From contig NZ_AUZM01000001.1 of assembly GCF_000478195.2 (NCBI RefSeq), positions 62,001 through 126,000 of the forward strand: a DNA stretch of 64,000 nt, written 5' to 3'. The DNA is from Lyngbya aestuarii BL J (GTDB lineage: Bacteria > Cyanobacteriota > Cyanobacteriia > Cyanobacteriales > Microcoleaceae). Under the pieces are notes generated by a model. That model ran no database searches, was not told the origin of the DNA, and worked only from the letters and a program-made list of their open reading frames with translations. Numbering within the stretch: position 1 is the stretch's first letter; each line of letters opens with the position of its first letter. Shown one piece after another: positions 19,508 through 30,823 of the stretch. A program made the translations under genes and the position numbers.

Positions 19508-20404
19508 ATGGTTAATATCGAACATCTTGCCCTATTAAAACGAGGTGAAAATCTTTGGACTGCTTGGAGAACCACTCACCCCGAAATCGAACCGGAGTTA
19601 GACGAAGCCAACCTCAGAGGGGTTAACCTCAAAGGAATTAACTTTAAATTCGCTCATCTCAAAGGTGCTAATCTCTCTCAAATTCAACTGATTGATGCTT
19701 GTTTATCTCAAGCTAATCTCAGTCATGCCAACTTGTATCAAGCCCAACTGCAAAATGCAAATCTTCACCATGCAAATCTTACTGGAACCAATCTCAGCTA
19801 TGCCAATTTAATTGGTGTTAATCTCAGTGAAGCAAACTTAATGAGTTCAAACTTAAGCTACAGTGATTTACAACAAGCAGATTTGAGTCAAGGAAATCTC
19901 ATTAGTACCAATCTCAGCCATACCAACCTCAAACAAGTCGATTTGAGTAATGCTCAATTGAAACGGGCTAACTTAAGACAAGCCTGTTTACATCAAGCCA
20001 CCGTTTGTCATGCTAATTTGAATCATGCAAACCTCCATCAAGCGGAGTTAATTGCTGCTTACCTTTATCGAGCTAACTTGTACAAAACAAATTTGATGGA
20101 TGCTCATTTAAACGGGGCTTATTTATTTCATGCTAATCTCATCGAAGCTAATTTAATACGGGCGGATTTTCGATTTAGTAACCTCAGTAAAGCCAATCTT
20201 TATCAAGCCGATGCTAGAGGGGCAAATTTTCGAGGCGCGGACTTGAGACAAGCCAACTTAGAAAAAGTAGACTTGAGTTATGCTAACCTGAGAGGAGCAA
20301 ATCTACAAAATGCGAACTTAGAAGGTGCAACTCTCAACTCTGTAGACTTGAGTAAAACAGAACTTCAGGGGGCGATTATGCCAAAGGGAAACGTTCATCC
20401 GTGA
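19508..20404 (+). CDS. pentapeptide repeat protein
   Basis: 298 residues, nearly all A(N/D)LXX pentapeptides from about residue 30 to 290. These form a right-handed quadrilateral beta-helix. There is no signal peptide or membrane segment, so it is probably cytoplasmic. The first 30 residues (L-W-T-A-W-R-T-T-H-P) form a short non-repeat cap often seen in cyanobacterial members. Pentapeptide proteins are abundant in cyanobacteria and most have no known role; a few mimic DNA and inhibit gyrase. It follows ccmP by 59 bp on the same strand. Confidence 0.9.
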   Translation: MVNIEHLALLKRGENLWTAWRTTHPEIEPELDEANLRGVNLKGINFKFAHLKGANLSQIQLIDACLSQANLSHANLYQAQLQNANLHHANLTGTNLSYANLIGVNLSEANLMSSNLSYSDLQQADLSQGNLISTNLSHTNLKQVDLSNAQLKRANLRQACLHQATVCHANLNHANLHQAELIAAYLYRANLYKTNLMDAHLNGAYLFHANLIEANLIRADFRFSNLSKANLYQADARGANFRGADLRQANLEKVDLSYANLRGANLQNANLEGATLNSVDLSKTELQGAIMPKGNVHP

Positions 20405-20488
20405 TCAGAAATCCCTAGATTTCATTTGTTCGCTTCCCTGAAAACAGCAATTTTTTTGAACCTTTGAATTTCAAAATTGGATTTCAAA

Positions 20489-22231
20489 ATGAGAAGCCCA
20501 AACCTGTTTCAAATAGTCTCTCAAAGCCTGAGTTTGACGGGACTCACTTTTACCCTTGTTCTCAGTTTTCCCGTCTGGAGTCAAGAAGCTGATCATCGAT
20601 TTTCTGACCTCCCCCATCTTCCCCAACAGCTTGCATTAACCCCCACAGATATTAACAAAATTGCCAGTGATATTACTGTGCGAATTGAGGGGCCAAAAGG
20701 CGGATCAGGAGTGATTATTGAAAAGCAAGAAAATACCTACTATATCCTCACCAATTGGCACGTGGTTAGTCAAGTTGGGGATTATGAAATCGTCACACCA
20801 GATGGTCAACGTCATTCAGTTTATTATAGCTTAATTCGTCAAATTCCCGGACTGGATCTCGCCGTTGTTCCGTTTAAAACTCGATCACGTTATCCCCTCG
20901 CTAAATTAACAAATTCAGACAGTGTTGATGAAGGAAGTGTGGTCTATGTTGCCGGATGGCCTCGTTCAGCCAGTACCTTGGGACATCGATTATTTTTGAG
21001 TACAAAAGGAACGGTAGAATATCGGCAAAAACCCCGCCAAGGATACACTTTAGTTTACAACAATTTAGTTAGAAGTGGCATGAGTGGCGGCCCCGTCTTA
21101 AATGAAGTCGGAGATGTAATCGGAATTAATGGTATTGTTCAACTCGGCGTTAATCCAGATCAAATTGTTTCCGCCGGAATCGAAATTAATCAGTTTTTAG
21201 CCTGGAGACAAGCCACAACTTTACCCATCGTTCCGGAACGTTTAGCGGCTCAATCGTCTTCTTCTCCCCCTCAAATGACATCCAATTTACCTCCAGCTAC
21301 TCCAGCCAATCGTAGCATTGTAACTGGCAATCAAACTTATGCTTTAGCAACCAGTTTAGAGGAAAGTTCAGGAGAGATTCTATCAATAGAAATTGTACCT
21401 CCTTATGCGATTACTGGCAATAGTAATGGCAGTATTTCCGTTTGGAATTTAGCCACAGGTGGACTCCGAAAAACGTGGAAAGGTCATGACAGTTCAATTA
21501 ATGCGATCGCGGTGAGTCCAAACGGTCAGATTTTAGCAACAGCGAGTGATGATGGTAGTATTAAACTTTGGGATTTAACAACAGCAATTAATACCGATAC
21601 ATTACCATTATTACACACTTTAAAAGAACATTCAAACGCTGTTTTATCCGTCGAATTTAGTCCCGATGGTCGCAAACTTGCCAGTGGAAGTTGGGATAAT
21701 ATGATTATGATTTGGGATACCCAAACCGGAGAATTATTAAATACCCTGATCGGACATTCTCAAATGGTCAGTGCGATTGCAATCAGTCCAGATGGTACAA
21801 TATTAGCCAGTGGTAGTAAAGATAATACGATTAAAATTTGGAATCTAGAAACTGGAGAATTGATTCATACGTTAACAGGTCATACTCTCCCGATTTTATC
21901 TTTAGCAATTAGTCCAGATGGTAAAGTATTAGCCAGTGGAAGTGCAGATAGTACAATTGCACTTTGGGATCTGCAAACCGCTCAACCTATTCGTCGAATG
22001 AGTGGTCATACGGATGGTGTTTGGTCAGTGGTAATTAGTGCAGATAATCGCACTTTAGTGAGTGGAAGTTGGGATAGAACGGTTAAACTTTGGGATCTGC
22101 AAACAGGAGAATTAAAAGGAAATTTAACAGGTCATTCTAGCTATGTAAATACTGTTGATATTAGCCCTGATGGACAAACAATCGTCAGTGGGGGCTGGGA
22201 TGGTCAGGTAAAAATTTGGCAAAAGCCTTAA
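20489..22231 (+). CDS. secreted trypsin-like serine protease fused to a WD40 propeller
   Basis: About 580 residues. A signal peptide (hydrophobic core T-L-V-L-S-F-P-V-W-S) is followed by a trypsin-like domain with the triad His91 (N-W-H-V-V), Asp123 (G-L-D-L-A-V-V) and Ser199 (G-M-S-G-G-P). A Pro/Ser linker leads to exactly seven WD40 repeats, enough for one closed propeller. Export means the propeller would fold in the periplasm or outside, which is uncommon. ATG 20489 is taken as start rather than TTG 20477, though neither has a clear ribosome-binding site. Targets are unknown. Confidence 0.85.
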   Translation: MRSPNLFQIVSQSLSLTGLTFTLVLSFPVWSQEADHRFSDLPHLPQQLALTPTDINKIASDITVRIEGPKGGSGVIIEKQENTYYILTNWHVVSQVGDYEIVTPDGQRHSVYYSLIRQIPGLDLAVVPFKTRSRYPLAKLTNSDSVDEGSVVYVAGWPRSASTLGHRLFLSTKGTVEYRQKPRQGYTLVYNNLVRSGMSGGPVLNEVGDVIGINGIVQLGVNPDQIVSAGIEINQFLAWRQATTLPIVPERLAAQSSSSPPQMTSNLPPATPANRSIVTGNQTYALATSLEESSGEILSIEIVPPYAITGNSNGSISVWNLATGGLRKTWKGHDSSINAIAVSPNGQILATASDDGSIKLWDLTTAINTDTLPLLHTLKEHSNAVLSVEFSPDGRKLASGSWDNMIMIWDTQTGELLNTLIGHSQMVSAIAISPDGTILASGSKDNTIKIWNLETGELIHTLTGHTLPILSLAISPDGKVLASGSADSTIALWDLQTAQPIRRMSGHTDGVWSVVISADNRTLVSGSWDRTVKLWDLQTGELKGNLTGHSSYVNTVDISPDGQTIVSGGWDGQVKIWQKP

Positions 22232-22426
22232 TTTATTTTTGATCTTGCTTTCAAAACAAATTTTATTTTTAATAGATTAAGTTCATATTGTAAAGTTTCT
22301 GTATAGTTGCCAATATTCTAAACAATGGTTATATGGTTTGTGATAAAGCTTTGTTACAATTCAGTTATACTAATAAGTAAACTTGAGCAAGGTATAAGCT
22401 TTTTCATACAGGAGATCGGATACAAA

Positions 22427-22624
22427 ATGGGTGTTATACACGAGCTTGTCGAAAAAACGCTCGATACAGGATATCTAACTTTAGAGACTGAAAAACAGTT
22501 AAGGAAACTGCTACAAACGACTAAATATAGTCAAGAAGATTTTGAAGCTTTTATTCAACTTCAAAATGCAGCCGTTGATGGTTTAGTAAAGCAAGAATCA
22601 CGGGAATTGTTGCAAACGATGTAA
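22427..22624 (+). CDS. small conserved cyanobacterial protein, unknown function
   Basis: 65 residues starting M-G-V-I-H-E-L-V-E, helical, with L-Q-T-T-K-Y-S-Q-E-D-F and a V-K-Q-E-S-R-E-L tail. I recognise this as a small protein type common in cyanobacteria but know no function. The frame is open further upstream (to 22325), but AGGAG at 22410-22414 and the family-like start support ATG 22427. Confidence 0.65.
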   Translation: MGVIHELVEKTLDTGYLTLETEKQLRKLLQTTKYSQEDFEAFIQLQNAAVDGLVKQESRELLQTM

Positions 22625-22893
22625 ATGAGCCGAATTAATCGGGAAAACTCCAAGTCTTTATATGCCCCGTCCCGATGCTGATCTTTCAGTACAAAGCGGG
22701 GCTTGCGAACGTTACCCTTCGTCAGTGAATCGCAGTAGTATTCGGTGATGTCGCAACCAATATCTCAAAAAAGTCGGCAATATAGGCTATACTAAGCCTG
22801 AAGACAAGTTAGACTTCTACTGATATTAATTTTTTTTCTCCAGGGAGCATCCGTATGATCAACCCCTCACAATCATTGTAAAGTTTTGCTCTC
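22625..22893. other. intergenic stretch with a protein-like minus-strand frame
   Basis: 269 bp before the haemagglutinin-like gene. On the minus strand the frame from about 22764 downward, after a TGA at 22765-22767, reads as plausible protein (C-D-I-T-E-Y-Y-C-D-S-L-T-K-G). It has no start codon, so it could be a gene remnant or chance. No clear promoter was identified for the downstream gene. Confidence 0.3.
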
Positions 22894-25800
22894 ATGTACT
22901 TTTCCTCATTATCCAGGACGACTAGAGCAGTTTTCATCGGTGTTGTTTATACTGTTCAAGTCGCGCAAGTTAACGCCCAGATTTTACCCGATAATACTCT
23001 AGGAACTGAGAATTCTACAGTTGTTCCGAACCAAACCATTCGAGGGATACGAAGCGAACGCATTGACGGGGGTGCAGTTCGAGGAAACAATCTATTTCAT
23101 AGCTTTCAAGAATTCAATATTGATGAAGGGCGAGGTGCTTATTTTTCCAATCCCGAAGGAATACAAAATATTCTTAGTCGGGTAACAGGTGAAAATCCCT
23201 CCAATATTTTGGGGGTATTAGGTGTTTTAGGAAATGCAAATTTATTTTGAATCAATCCCAACGGGATTGTCTTCGGGCCAAACGCACGGTTAGATGTTGG
23301 AGGTTCATTTTTTGCTACAACAGCCGATGGAATCTTATTTGAAAATGGCTTTGAATTTTCTGCAAGTAATCCCCAAGCACCACCATTATTAACCATTAAT
23401 ATTCCCATTGGATTGAACCTTCGCCCCGAACAACCCAATCCAACCATTACCAATCAGGGAAACTTGTTAACGGGGGAGGATTTAACTTTAATTGGAGGGA
23501 ATCTAGACTTACAAGGTCAACTCCAAGCAGGTCGAAATTTAACTCTAGAAGCTCAAGAAACAGTGCAGGTTAGTGATAGTGTAGACAATCCTTTTATTGC
23601 CGAAGCCGGAGGGCAATTAGTCTTACAAGGAAATTCAGTTGAAATCTCTGCCCAAAATCATCCCAACAGTGGCTTTTTTTCTGGGGGAAATATGCTGTTG
23701 CGTTCTCCCGCAGCCGTGCGAGGCAATACTCAATTCTGGAGTGGGGGAAACTTTCAGATTGAAGAATTGGATGGAAATCTCGGACGTTTATCCAGTCCAA
23801 ACGGGACAAAAATAAACTCGGGAGGCGATGTCAATTTTGACCGTTATAACGGAAGTTCACTGCGTATTTTAGCCGGAGGAAACGTTAACATCAATCAAAT
23901 TAATATTACCAGAACCGCAAGTTCAGAATCCATCCCAGAAACCGTTATTCTGTCAAATGGAATAACCCCGGTTACGATTAATGGTAGCGCTCAACCCACC
24001 GTCGATATTCGCGCGGGAACAACAGTGACTCATCCGGGAAATTTAATTCCGAGTCAAAATCCCTCAACGGGAGCAAATATTAATATTGGAAGCATTACCT
24101 TAAATCAACCCAACGGACTCATTTTTCTGAGCAATCAATATCAACCCAATTCCTCCGTTTCCGGCGAAGTTAATGTGGGTACGATTACGACCAGCCCCGC
24201 CCTACTTTTGAACCAAAGTAACGATTCTAATAATGCCAATGGCGGTTCATTAATTGTTGACGCTCGGGGTGCAATTTCACTAACAAATACAGTCAATACC
24301 TCCGCACCTTTTTCAATTGATTTATCCGCCCTTCCTCCGGGAATTGACGATCTATCTAACCTTGATGATATTAATCTAGAACTTGTACCTCAACTTCTGC
24401 CTGCTTTTAACTTTTTGGGCAATGGTGGCGATGTGACTTTACTTGCTCAAGGCAATATTACTCTCAACCCCGGTTCAACGATTGAATCTTTGGGAGTTTC
24501 AGGGGGAAATATTATTCTCAATAGTCAAAGTGATGTTTTAATTAATGATGGATTTCTCATCAGTGTAACCGCAGGAGACGGCATCGGAGGCGATATCGAA
24601 CTCTCAGGGCAATCAATTTCTGTCAGAGATTTTGGCGTAGTATTAAACTTGACAATCGCTTCAGGACAAGGAGGAAATCTGAACTTGGATGCAGTTGATA
24701 CCGTCGCCATCTCAAATCAAGGAAAATTAAGCAGTATTTCAGAACTAAATAACCAGATCCTTAATATTATTTTCTCAGAGTTTCCTTTAACTGGATTAGC
24801 AAGCAGTACACTCGGTACAGGTAACGGCGGAAATGTTACGATTACAACCAACACATTAACGATTCGCAATCAGAGTCAAAATATTACCGGAATTACAACA
24901 TCAACCCTACCCACCAGTAGAGGGAATGGAGGGAATTTAACCATCAACGCAACGAATTTTATAGAAGTGATCGGCAATCAAACCAATCGTTCAGTACCCT
25001 TTCAACTGAGAACAGTATTTAGCCCTCTCACTCCCGTCGATAACATACCCAGCGATCAGTTGGTTACAACGGGGATTACCACCGGAACAACCGCAATCGG
25101 ACAAGGAGGAAATTTACAAATTAATACCCGACAATTTATCGTTGAGGATGGTGTTTCTATCTCTTCGAGCAACACCACCACCAGCCAGGGAAATGCGGGA
25201 GATTTAACCGTTAACGTTAGCGAATCTTTAGAATTGCGGGGTTTTGCAGGCTTGCTCTCCGGAAGTAGTGCTTCGGGCGATGGAGGAGAACTAACAGTCA
25301 ATGCACCCACCGGTCGGGTGATACTCGAAGATGGGGCGGGAATTGCGACAGATGCCGATGGGTCTGGGAATGCAGGAAATTTAACCCTAAACGCCGCCCA
25401 AGTGATTCTCCGCTCTCCCAATAATTTAGCAGCTAGCGGTATCTTAACCTCTACCAGCACCAACTCAACGGGTTCGGCGGGAAATTTAACCCTAAAAACT
25501 GGAGCGTTAACCGTCGAAAATCAAGGGCAAATTTCGGCTTCCACCTCTGGGAGTGGTGCAGGAGGAACGGTTCAAATCACCACTGAACAGTTAACCGTTC
25601 GAGATCAAGCTCAAATCACCGTCAATAGCGATGGGAAAGGCGCCGCAGGAAACTTAGAAATTCGTTCTCCGGTGATTCTCCTCGATAACCAAGCCACCCT
25701 CAGCGCGGAAACTTCCGCAGGAGATTCGGGAAATATTACCCTCAATTCTGAAGAAATTCTACTGCGCCGCAACAGTCGCATTACCACAAACGCAACCGGA

Positions 25801-26399
25801 GAAGCAACGGGGGGAAGTATTACGATTGATACAGACCGTTTAATTGCGATAGAAAATAGTGATATTACGGCGAATGCAGAACAAGCGTTTGAGATCGGAA
25901 GATTTCGATTAATGCCGATGCCGTTTTAGGAACTCGAATTCGTACTCAACCCACCGCAGCCAGTGATATTACAGCGTCCTCTCAACTGGGAACTCAGTTT
26001 AGTGGAACGATTGATTTTAATAGTGAGTTTGATTCGTCGGGATTTGCTGTTGAATTTACTCAAGATGTCATAGATCCAGAAGCAATAATAGCTCAAAATC
26101 CCTGTCGTCCAAATCAAGAGAGTCAGTTTATTATCACTGGACGAGGCGGTTTACCCCCTAACCCGACTCAAGAAACAATTAATCCGGCGGTGAGTGTGGG
26201 ATTAAGCGAGCAAATTCCTGAAACGGAACAGACATCTATTAATCCAATTCAACGCCAACAATCTTCAAGAAAAACAGCAGAACAACCGATTTCAAGTTTA
26301 GATATTGTTCCTGCACGGGGATGGATACGGACTGAAAATGGCGATGTTATTTTAGTCGGTTATGATCCGACTGGCACTCAGGTTCAACGTTCAAATTAA
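22894..26399 (+). pseudogene. filamentous-haemagglutinin-like (TPS-type) exoprotein, two lesions
   Basis: Begins with a hydrophobic leader and the haemagglutination/TPS domain (G-N-N-L-F-H-S-F-Q-E-F, then I-N-P-N-G-I-V-F-G-P-N-A). A long beta-helix passenger rich in G-G-N-L/V repeats follows, then a C-terminal F-I-I-T-G-R-G-G-L-P-P-N-P segment typical of cyanobacterial members. The frame is cut twice. A TGA at 23248-23250 replaces the leucine expected before I-N-P-N-G. Near 25900-25905 one base is missing, after which the product continues in another frame through G-T-R-I-R to the TAA at 26399. Repaired, it would be about 1168 residues. No TpsB/ShlB-type transporter gene is adjacent. Almost certainly inactive. 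Confidence 0.85.
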
Positions 26400-26443
26400 C
26401 AGTCTAAAACCTGTGATTATTCCCTTTTAGGGGAACGTGAAAA

Positions 26444-29122
26444 ATGAGAAAAACTCGATGGCGAATTCTAGTTTTTGGGCTGTTGTTTTTCCTCTCAATG
26501 GTGATATTTCCAGAACTCGCTGAAATTAGACATTCAAGCGCAATGGAAGTTCAGCAGCAACAAATTCAACAAACTAAACCCAATTTTGTTGAACAAGCCA
26601 GAGCGTTTTATTTAGCTGGAGATTATCAGAAAGCGGTTGAAATGTGGCAAAAAGCTGTTGCTGAATTCACAGCCCAGAATCAGCCTTTAAATCAAGCAAT
26701 GGCGTTGAGTAATCTGTCTTTGAGTTATCAAAAATTAGGACAATGGAAACAAGCCGAAGAAGCTATTGTTCAAAGTCTAAACCGCTTAGGAGTTGATCCC
26801 GAATTTTCATCACCTACTCAACTTCGTCTTTTGGCTCAAATTTTGAGCATACAGGGTAATTTTTACCTGGAAACTGGACAACCAGAAAAAGCCCTTTCAA
26901 CTTGGACAGAAGCCACTGAATATTATACTAAAATTGGTGATCATCATAGCCGAACTAATAGCCAAATTAACCAAGCACAAGCCATGCAAGAGTTAGGGTT
27001 TTATCCAAAAGCTTGTCAAGCCTTAATGAATGCTTTAGAACTCAGTAATACAACCTGTGAATGGTCTTCAGAGTCTCAGAAAAAAATTGAAGCAAAACCT
27101 GTTAATATTCAGAATATTTTAGCGTTCAGACAACTGGGTGAAGTGTTTAGAGTGTTGGGTGATTTTCCAGCTTCATCTCAAGTGTTATTAACTGCATTAG
27201 AACAGGCAAAAGTATTGCAGAAGACTGAACAAATCGGCGCAGTTTATCTAAGTTTAGGGAAAACCAACCAAGCCCAAGGAAACAGTAATTTTTTCAATCA
27301 AGAAAGGGCTGCACAAGATTTTAATGTAGCATTAAAATCTTATACCCAAGCGATAGAGAGTGCGACTCAACCCCTACTACAAACTCAAGCTAAAATCGAA
27401 ACAGTCAACTTATTAGTTCAGACCCAACAATGGACTAATCTACAGTCTTTAATCTCAGAAATAACCGCAGAAGTTACTGATGTTCCTCTGAGTCAGTCGG
27501 GAATTAATACTCAAATTCGTTTAATTTAAATTCTTCTAGATTTATTAGCTTACAAACCTGGAGAAAATGAACAAAAAGTTATACAATTTCAACAAATAAA
27601 AGCCGACATCCAAGGAATTTTAACCCGCGTTACCGAAGAATCTCAACAAATAAACTCTAAACGAGGGTTGGCTTATAGTTGGGGTTTACAGGGAAAACTC
27701 TATGAATTCAAGCAAGATTTCGACGCCGCAGAAAACTCAACAATTCAAGCCCTAAATACCCTAGATAGCTATCAAAATCAACCCGATATTGCCTATCAAT
27801 TTCTCTGGCAACTCGGACGCATTCGCAAAGCCACCGAAAAAACAGAACTAGCGATTTCTAATTATACCCAAGCGGTTGATTTACTCAAAGGTCTTCGCCA
27901 GGATATTGTGGCGACTGACTTAGACAGTCGGTTTAACTTTCAAGAAAATGTTGAACCCGTTTATCGAGACTTAATTGACTTGCGCTTACAACGTGCGGAT
28001 GAAACCCAATCTGATTTGAGAGAATCGATTAATTTAATTGAATCCTTACAAATTGAGGAACTGAACAACTTTTTTAAAATTGCTTGTATCGATGAAGAAG
28101 CGACTCAAATAGACGAAGCCGATCCGACTGCTGCGGTATTTTATCCAATCATTTTATCAAATCGTTTAGAAGTTATTATTGCCCTACCCGGACAACCCTT
28201 GCGTCATTACTCAACCCCTGTTTCTGCCGATGAAGTTAGACAGATTAATCTCGAAATCCGTAGAAAGTTAGGACTATTATTCAACGAAAAAGACATTTTA
28301 CCTCAGACTCAAAACCTCTATAACTGGTTAATTCGTCCTATTGGAACCGAACTTAAAAACAGTAACATCACAACATTAGTTTTTGTTCTCGATGGAGTTT
28401 TGCGAAATATTCCAATGGCATTTTTACAGGATGGTAAACAGTATTTGATCGAAAACTATAACATTGCGATCGCCTTACCAGGATTAAAATTGCGTAACCC
28501 TAACGCCTTCAATTCCAAAGCCTTAAAACTGCTCATCGGTGGACTCAGTGAAGCCAGTCAAAACTTTCCCCCTCTCCCTGCTGTTCAAGAGGAAATAGAA
28601 AAGATCTCTCAGCAGTTTCCCTCCTCAAAAGTGCTACTCAACGATGAGTTTACAACACCGAACCTACAAAACCAAATCAATCGGCTTAATGCACCCATTA
28701 TTCACCTCGCCACTCACGGTCAGTTTAGTTCAAACCGAGAAGATACCTTTATTCTCACAGCCAACGATAAAATTAAGATTAATGATTTTGAAAGTTTACT
28801 GAAAACTCGAGAAGAAAACGGAATTAACCCCATTGAACTCTTAGTTCTAAGTGCTTGTCAGACTGCATCAGGTGATAATCGAGCTACACTAGGATTGGCA
28901 GGAGTCGCAGTCCGTTCTGGCGCTCGCAGTACCTTAGCTACTCTCTGGTCAGTCAACGATCAATCAACTGCTCAATTGATGGAAACGTTTTATCAAAAGC
29001 TGACCCAGCCTAATATTAGTAAAGCAGAAGCTTTGCGTCTGGCTCAACTTGACCTTCTAGAACGTGGATATCGAAAGCCCTTTTACTGGGCGCCCTTTAT
29101 TTTAGTGGGTAACTGGTTTTGA
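26444..29122 (+). pseudogene. TPR-CHAT domain protein interrupted by an in-frame TAA
   Basis: An N-terminal signal or membrane segment (V-F-G-L-L-F-F-L-S-M-V) is followed by tetratricopeptide repeats (Y-L-A-G-D-Y-Q-K-A-V). A C-terminal CHAT protease domain has its His in H-L-A-T-H-G-Q-F and Cys in L-S-A-C-Q-T-A-S-G. The frame is open from ATG 26444 to 29122 except for one TAA at 27527-27529, where a CAA-to-TAA change would suffice. Repaired length is about 892 residues. It lies 44 bp after the haemagglutinin-like gene and before DUF928, a grouping typical of cyanobacteria. With the stop, no CHAT domain is made unless translation restarts internally. Confidence 0.85.
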
Positions 29123-29196
29123 TCAAACTTAGGGTGTATTTGCTCTTAATTCATTCAATCTTATGTTTTGTTGCATCTAATAGGAGCAATTTTCAG

Positions 29197-29983
29197 ATGT
29201 CAAGTCAACACCTTCTACACGGTTTTACAGGAATCTTCGCTGTTAGCTGTGCGGTTTTTCTTCTGAGCAACTTGTCTGTTAAAGTAGAAGCGCAGCCCTC
29301 TTCTGCGACATCCCGTCGAGAGAGTCAAAAAATAGCGATTCGATACCGACCCCCCGCCGGACAGGGAAAACCAAAAGCAACCGTTGGAGGAGGAACTCGA
29401 ACCACCTGTTTTCTCGATCAAGAACAACCCAAACCTCCCCTTAACTTTGTTACTTCCTGGGGATAAGTCGGGGCTAACGATCGCAGCTCGTCCTCAATTT
29501 TTTGTGTATGTACCGTCCACCTCAGCTACAGAAGCAGAATTTTTGCTCAGAGATCCCAACGGAGACTATGAATACCGCGCCCGTTATACCTTACCGAAAA
29601 CTGGCGGTATTATCAAAGTTGAACTCCCTGACTCTCAAACCCCGTTAGACGTGGGTAAAGATTATGAGTGGATGTTTGCGATTATTTGCGACGCAGACAG
29701 TCGAGATCGAGATATTGTTGATGTGGGAACTATTAAACTGACAGAACTTTCCCCCACCCAAAAAAGCCAACTTGACCAAGCCGAACCGTTAAAACGGGCT
29801 GAATTGTATGCTGAATATGGGATTTGGCATGATGCGGTGGCGACTTTAGCAACACTCCAATGCTCTAACCCAAATAACCAAAGCCTAGCAACTTGGACAC
29901 AACTGTTGCAGTCTGAACCTATCCTTGATTTAATTGCGACTCAACCCTTGATTGAATGTGGCACACTCAAGGCGAACAATTAA
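29197..29983 (+). pseudogene. DUF928 protein, frameshifted
   Basis: ATG 29197 has AGGAG at 29182-29186. It encodes a signal-peptide-like start (F-A-V-S-C-A-V-F-L-L-S-N-L), then the DUF928 opening Y-R-P-P-A-G-Q-G-K-P-K. That frame stops at 29466. From about 29430 the expected continuation (L-P-L-T-L-L-L-P-G-D-K-S-G-L-T-I-A, then F-F-V-Y-V-P) runs in the next frame to 29983, so one extra base lies near 29425-29440. DUF928 proteins are exported cyanobacterial proteins of unknown function, commonly found beside CHAT and CHASE2 genes as here. Confidence 0.8.
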
Positions 29984-30011
29984 ATGGGGATTTTACATCC
30001 ACAGTAGGCAG

Positions 30012-30668
30012 TTGAAATTTAACATTACTCGGAAAAAACTAAAACAGTCGCTTTGGAAAGGACGAAATATTGCTGTCATCTTTTCGACAGTCGTTGGACT
30101 GGTTTTACTCCTCCGCAGCTTAGGACAATTGCAGGGATTAGAATGGATGGCGCTGGATCTGTTTTTTCGCTGGCATCCTCCTGAACCTCTTGACTCACAA
30201 ATTGTACTTGATCATGATGGCGTTGTCGATAAATTTATCGGTGATGCAGTGATGGCAGTCTTTGGAATTCCCATTCCGAGAACCACATCAGAAGATATTA
30301 GTCAAGATGCAACTGCGGCGGTTCGTTGTGCTTTAGAGATGGGTACACAGCTAGCAACCCTAAATCAACATTGGCATCAAAAAGGACTGCCCACAGTTGC
30401 GATGCGAGTCGGTATTGCAACAGGTTTAGTTGTAGCAGGGAGTTTGGGAGGTCTGCGCCGACAAAATTATACAACAATTGGAGATACTGTAAACCTCGCC
30501 GCCCGGTTAGAAAGTTATGAGAAGTCGATGCAAGATGGAATCTGTCGCATCCTTATTTCTGAAGAAACTTATCAATATGTTTATCATCAATTTTCTACAC
30601 AACTTATTGGGAAAGTAAAGCTGAAGGGTAAAGAAAAAAGTCTAGCGGTTTATCAAGTTTTTGCATAA
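30012..30668 (+). pseudogene. CHASE2-adenylate/guanylate cyclase with large internal deletion
   Basis: The N-terminus has one membrane helix followed by the first strand of a CHASE2 domain (M-A-L-D-L-F-F-R-W, D-S-Q-I-V-L). The next residues (H-D-G-V-V-D-K-F-I-G-D-A-V-M-A-V-F-G) belong to the second half of a class III nucleotide cyclase domain. The rest of CHASE2, its later membrane helices and the first cyclase half with the first metal-binding Asp are missing, fused in frame near 30212. The product (about 218 residues) cannot be a normal cyclase. The start is uncertain: TTG 30012 is suggested, and the frame is open back to 29952, inside the DUF928 gene. Confidence 0.75.
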
Positions 30669-30823
30669 AAACTAAACTGTTGCAATCATTAACCGATTCA
30701 AAAAATAGATGTCAAAATTCCCCCCAACTCCCTACCTCCCCACAAATCAAGTTTTAGGGTTAGAACGCGCACGGCCCTCCTTTTAGGAGGAGGTGATTGG
30801 GGTTTTAATCTTTGGCTTTGGGT

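Noticed and set aside
6663-27529. Stop-codon recoding (TAG, TGA and TAA in three genes)
   Set aside because: All three stop types occur, each in a different gene, without shared downstream elements; independent mutations or errors explain them better.
30770-30800. Hairpin CCTCC/GGAGG between the cyclase remnant and trpB
   Set aside because: No T run on either side, so a terminator claim is not supported.
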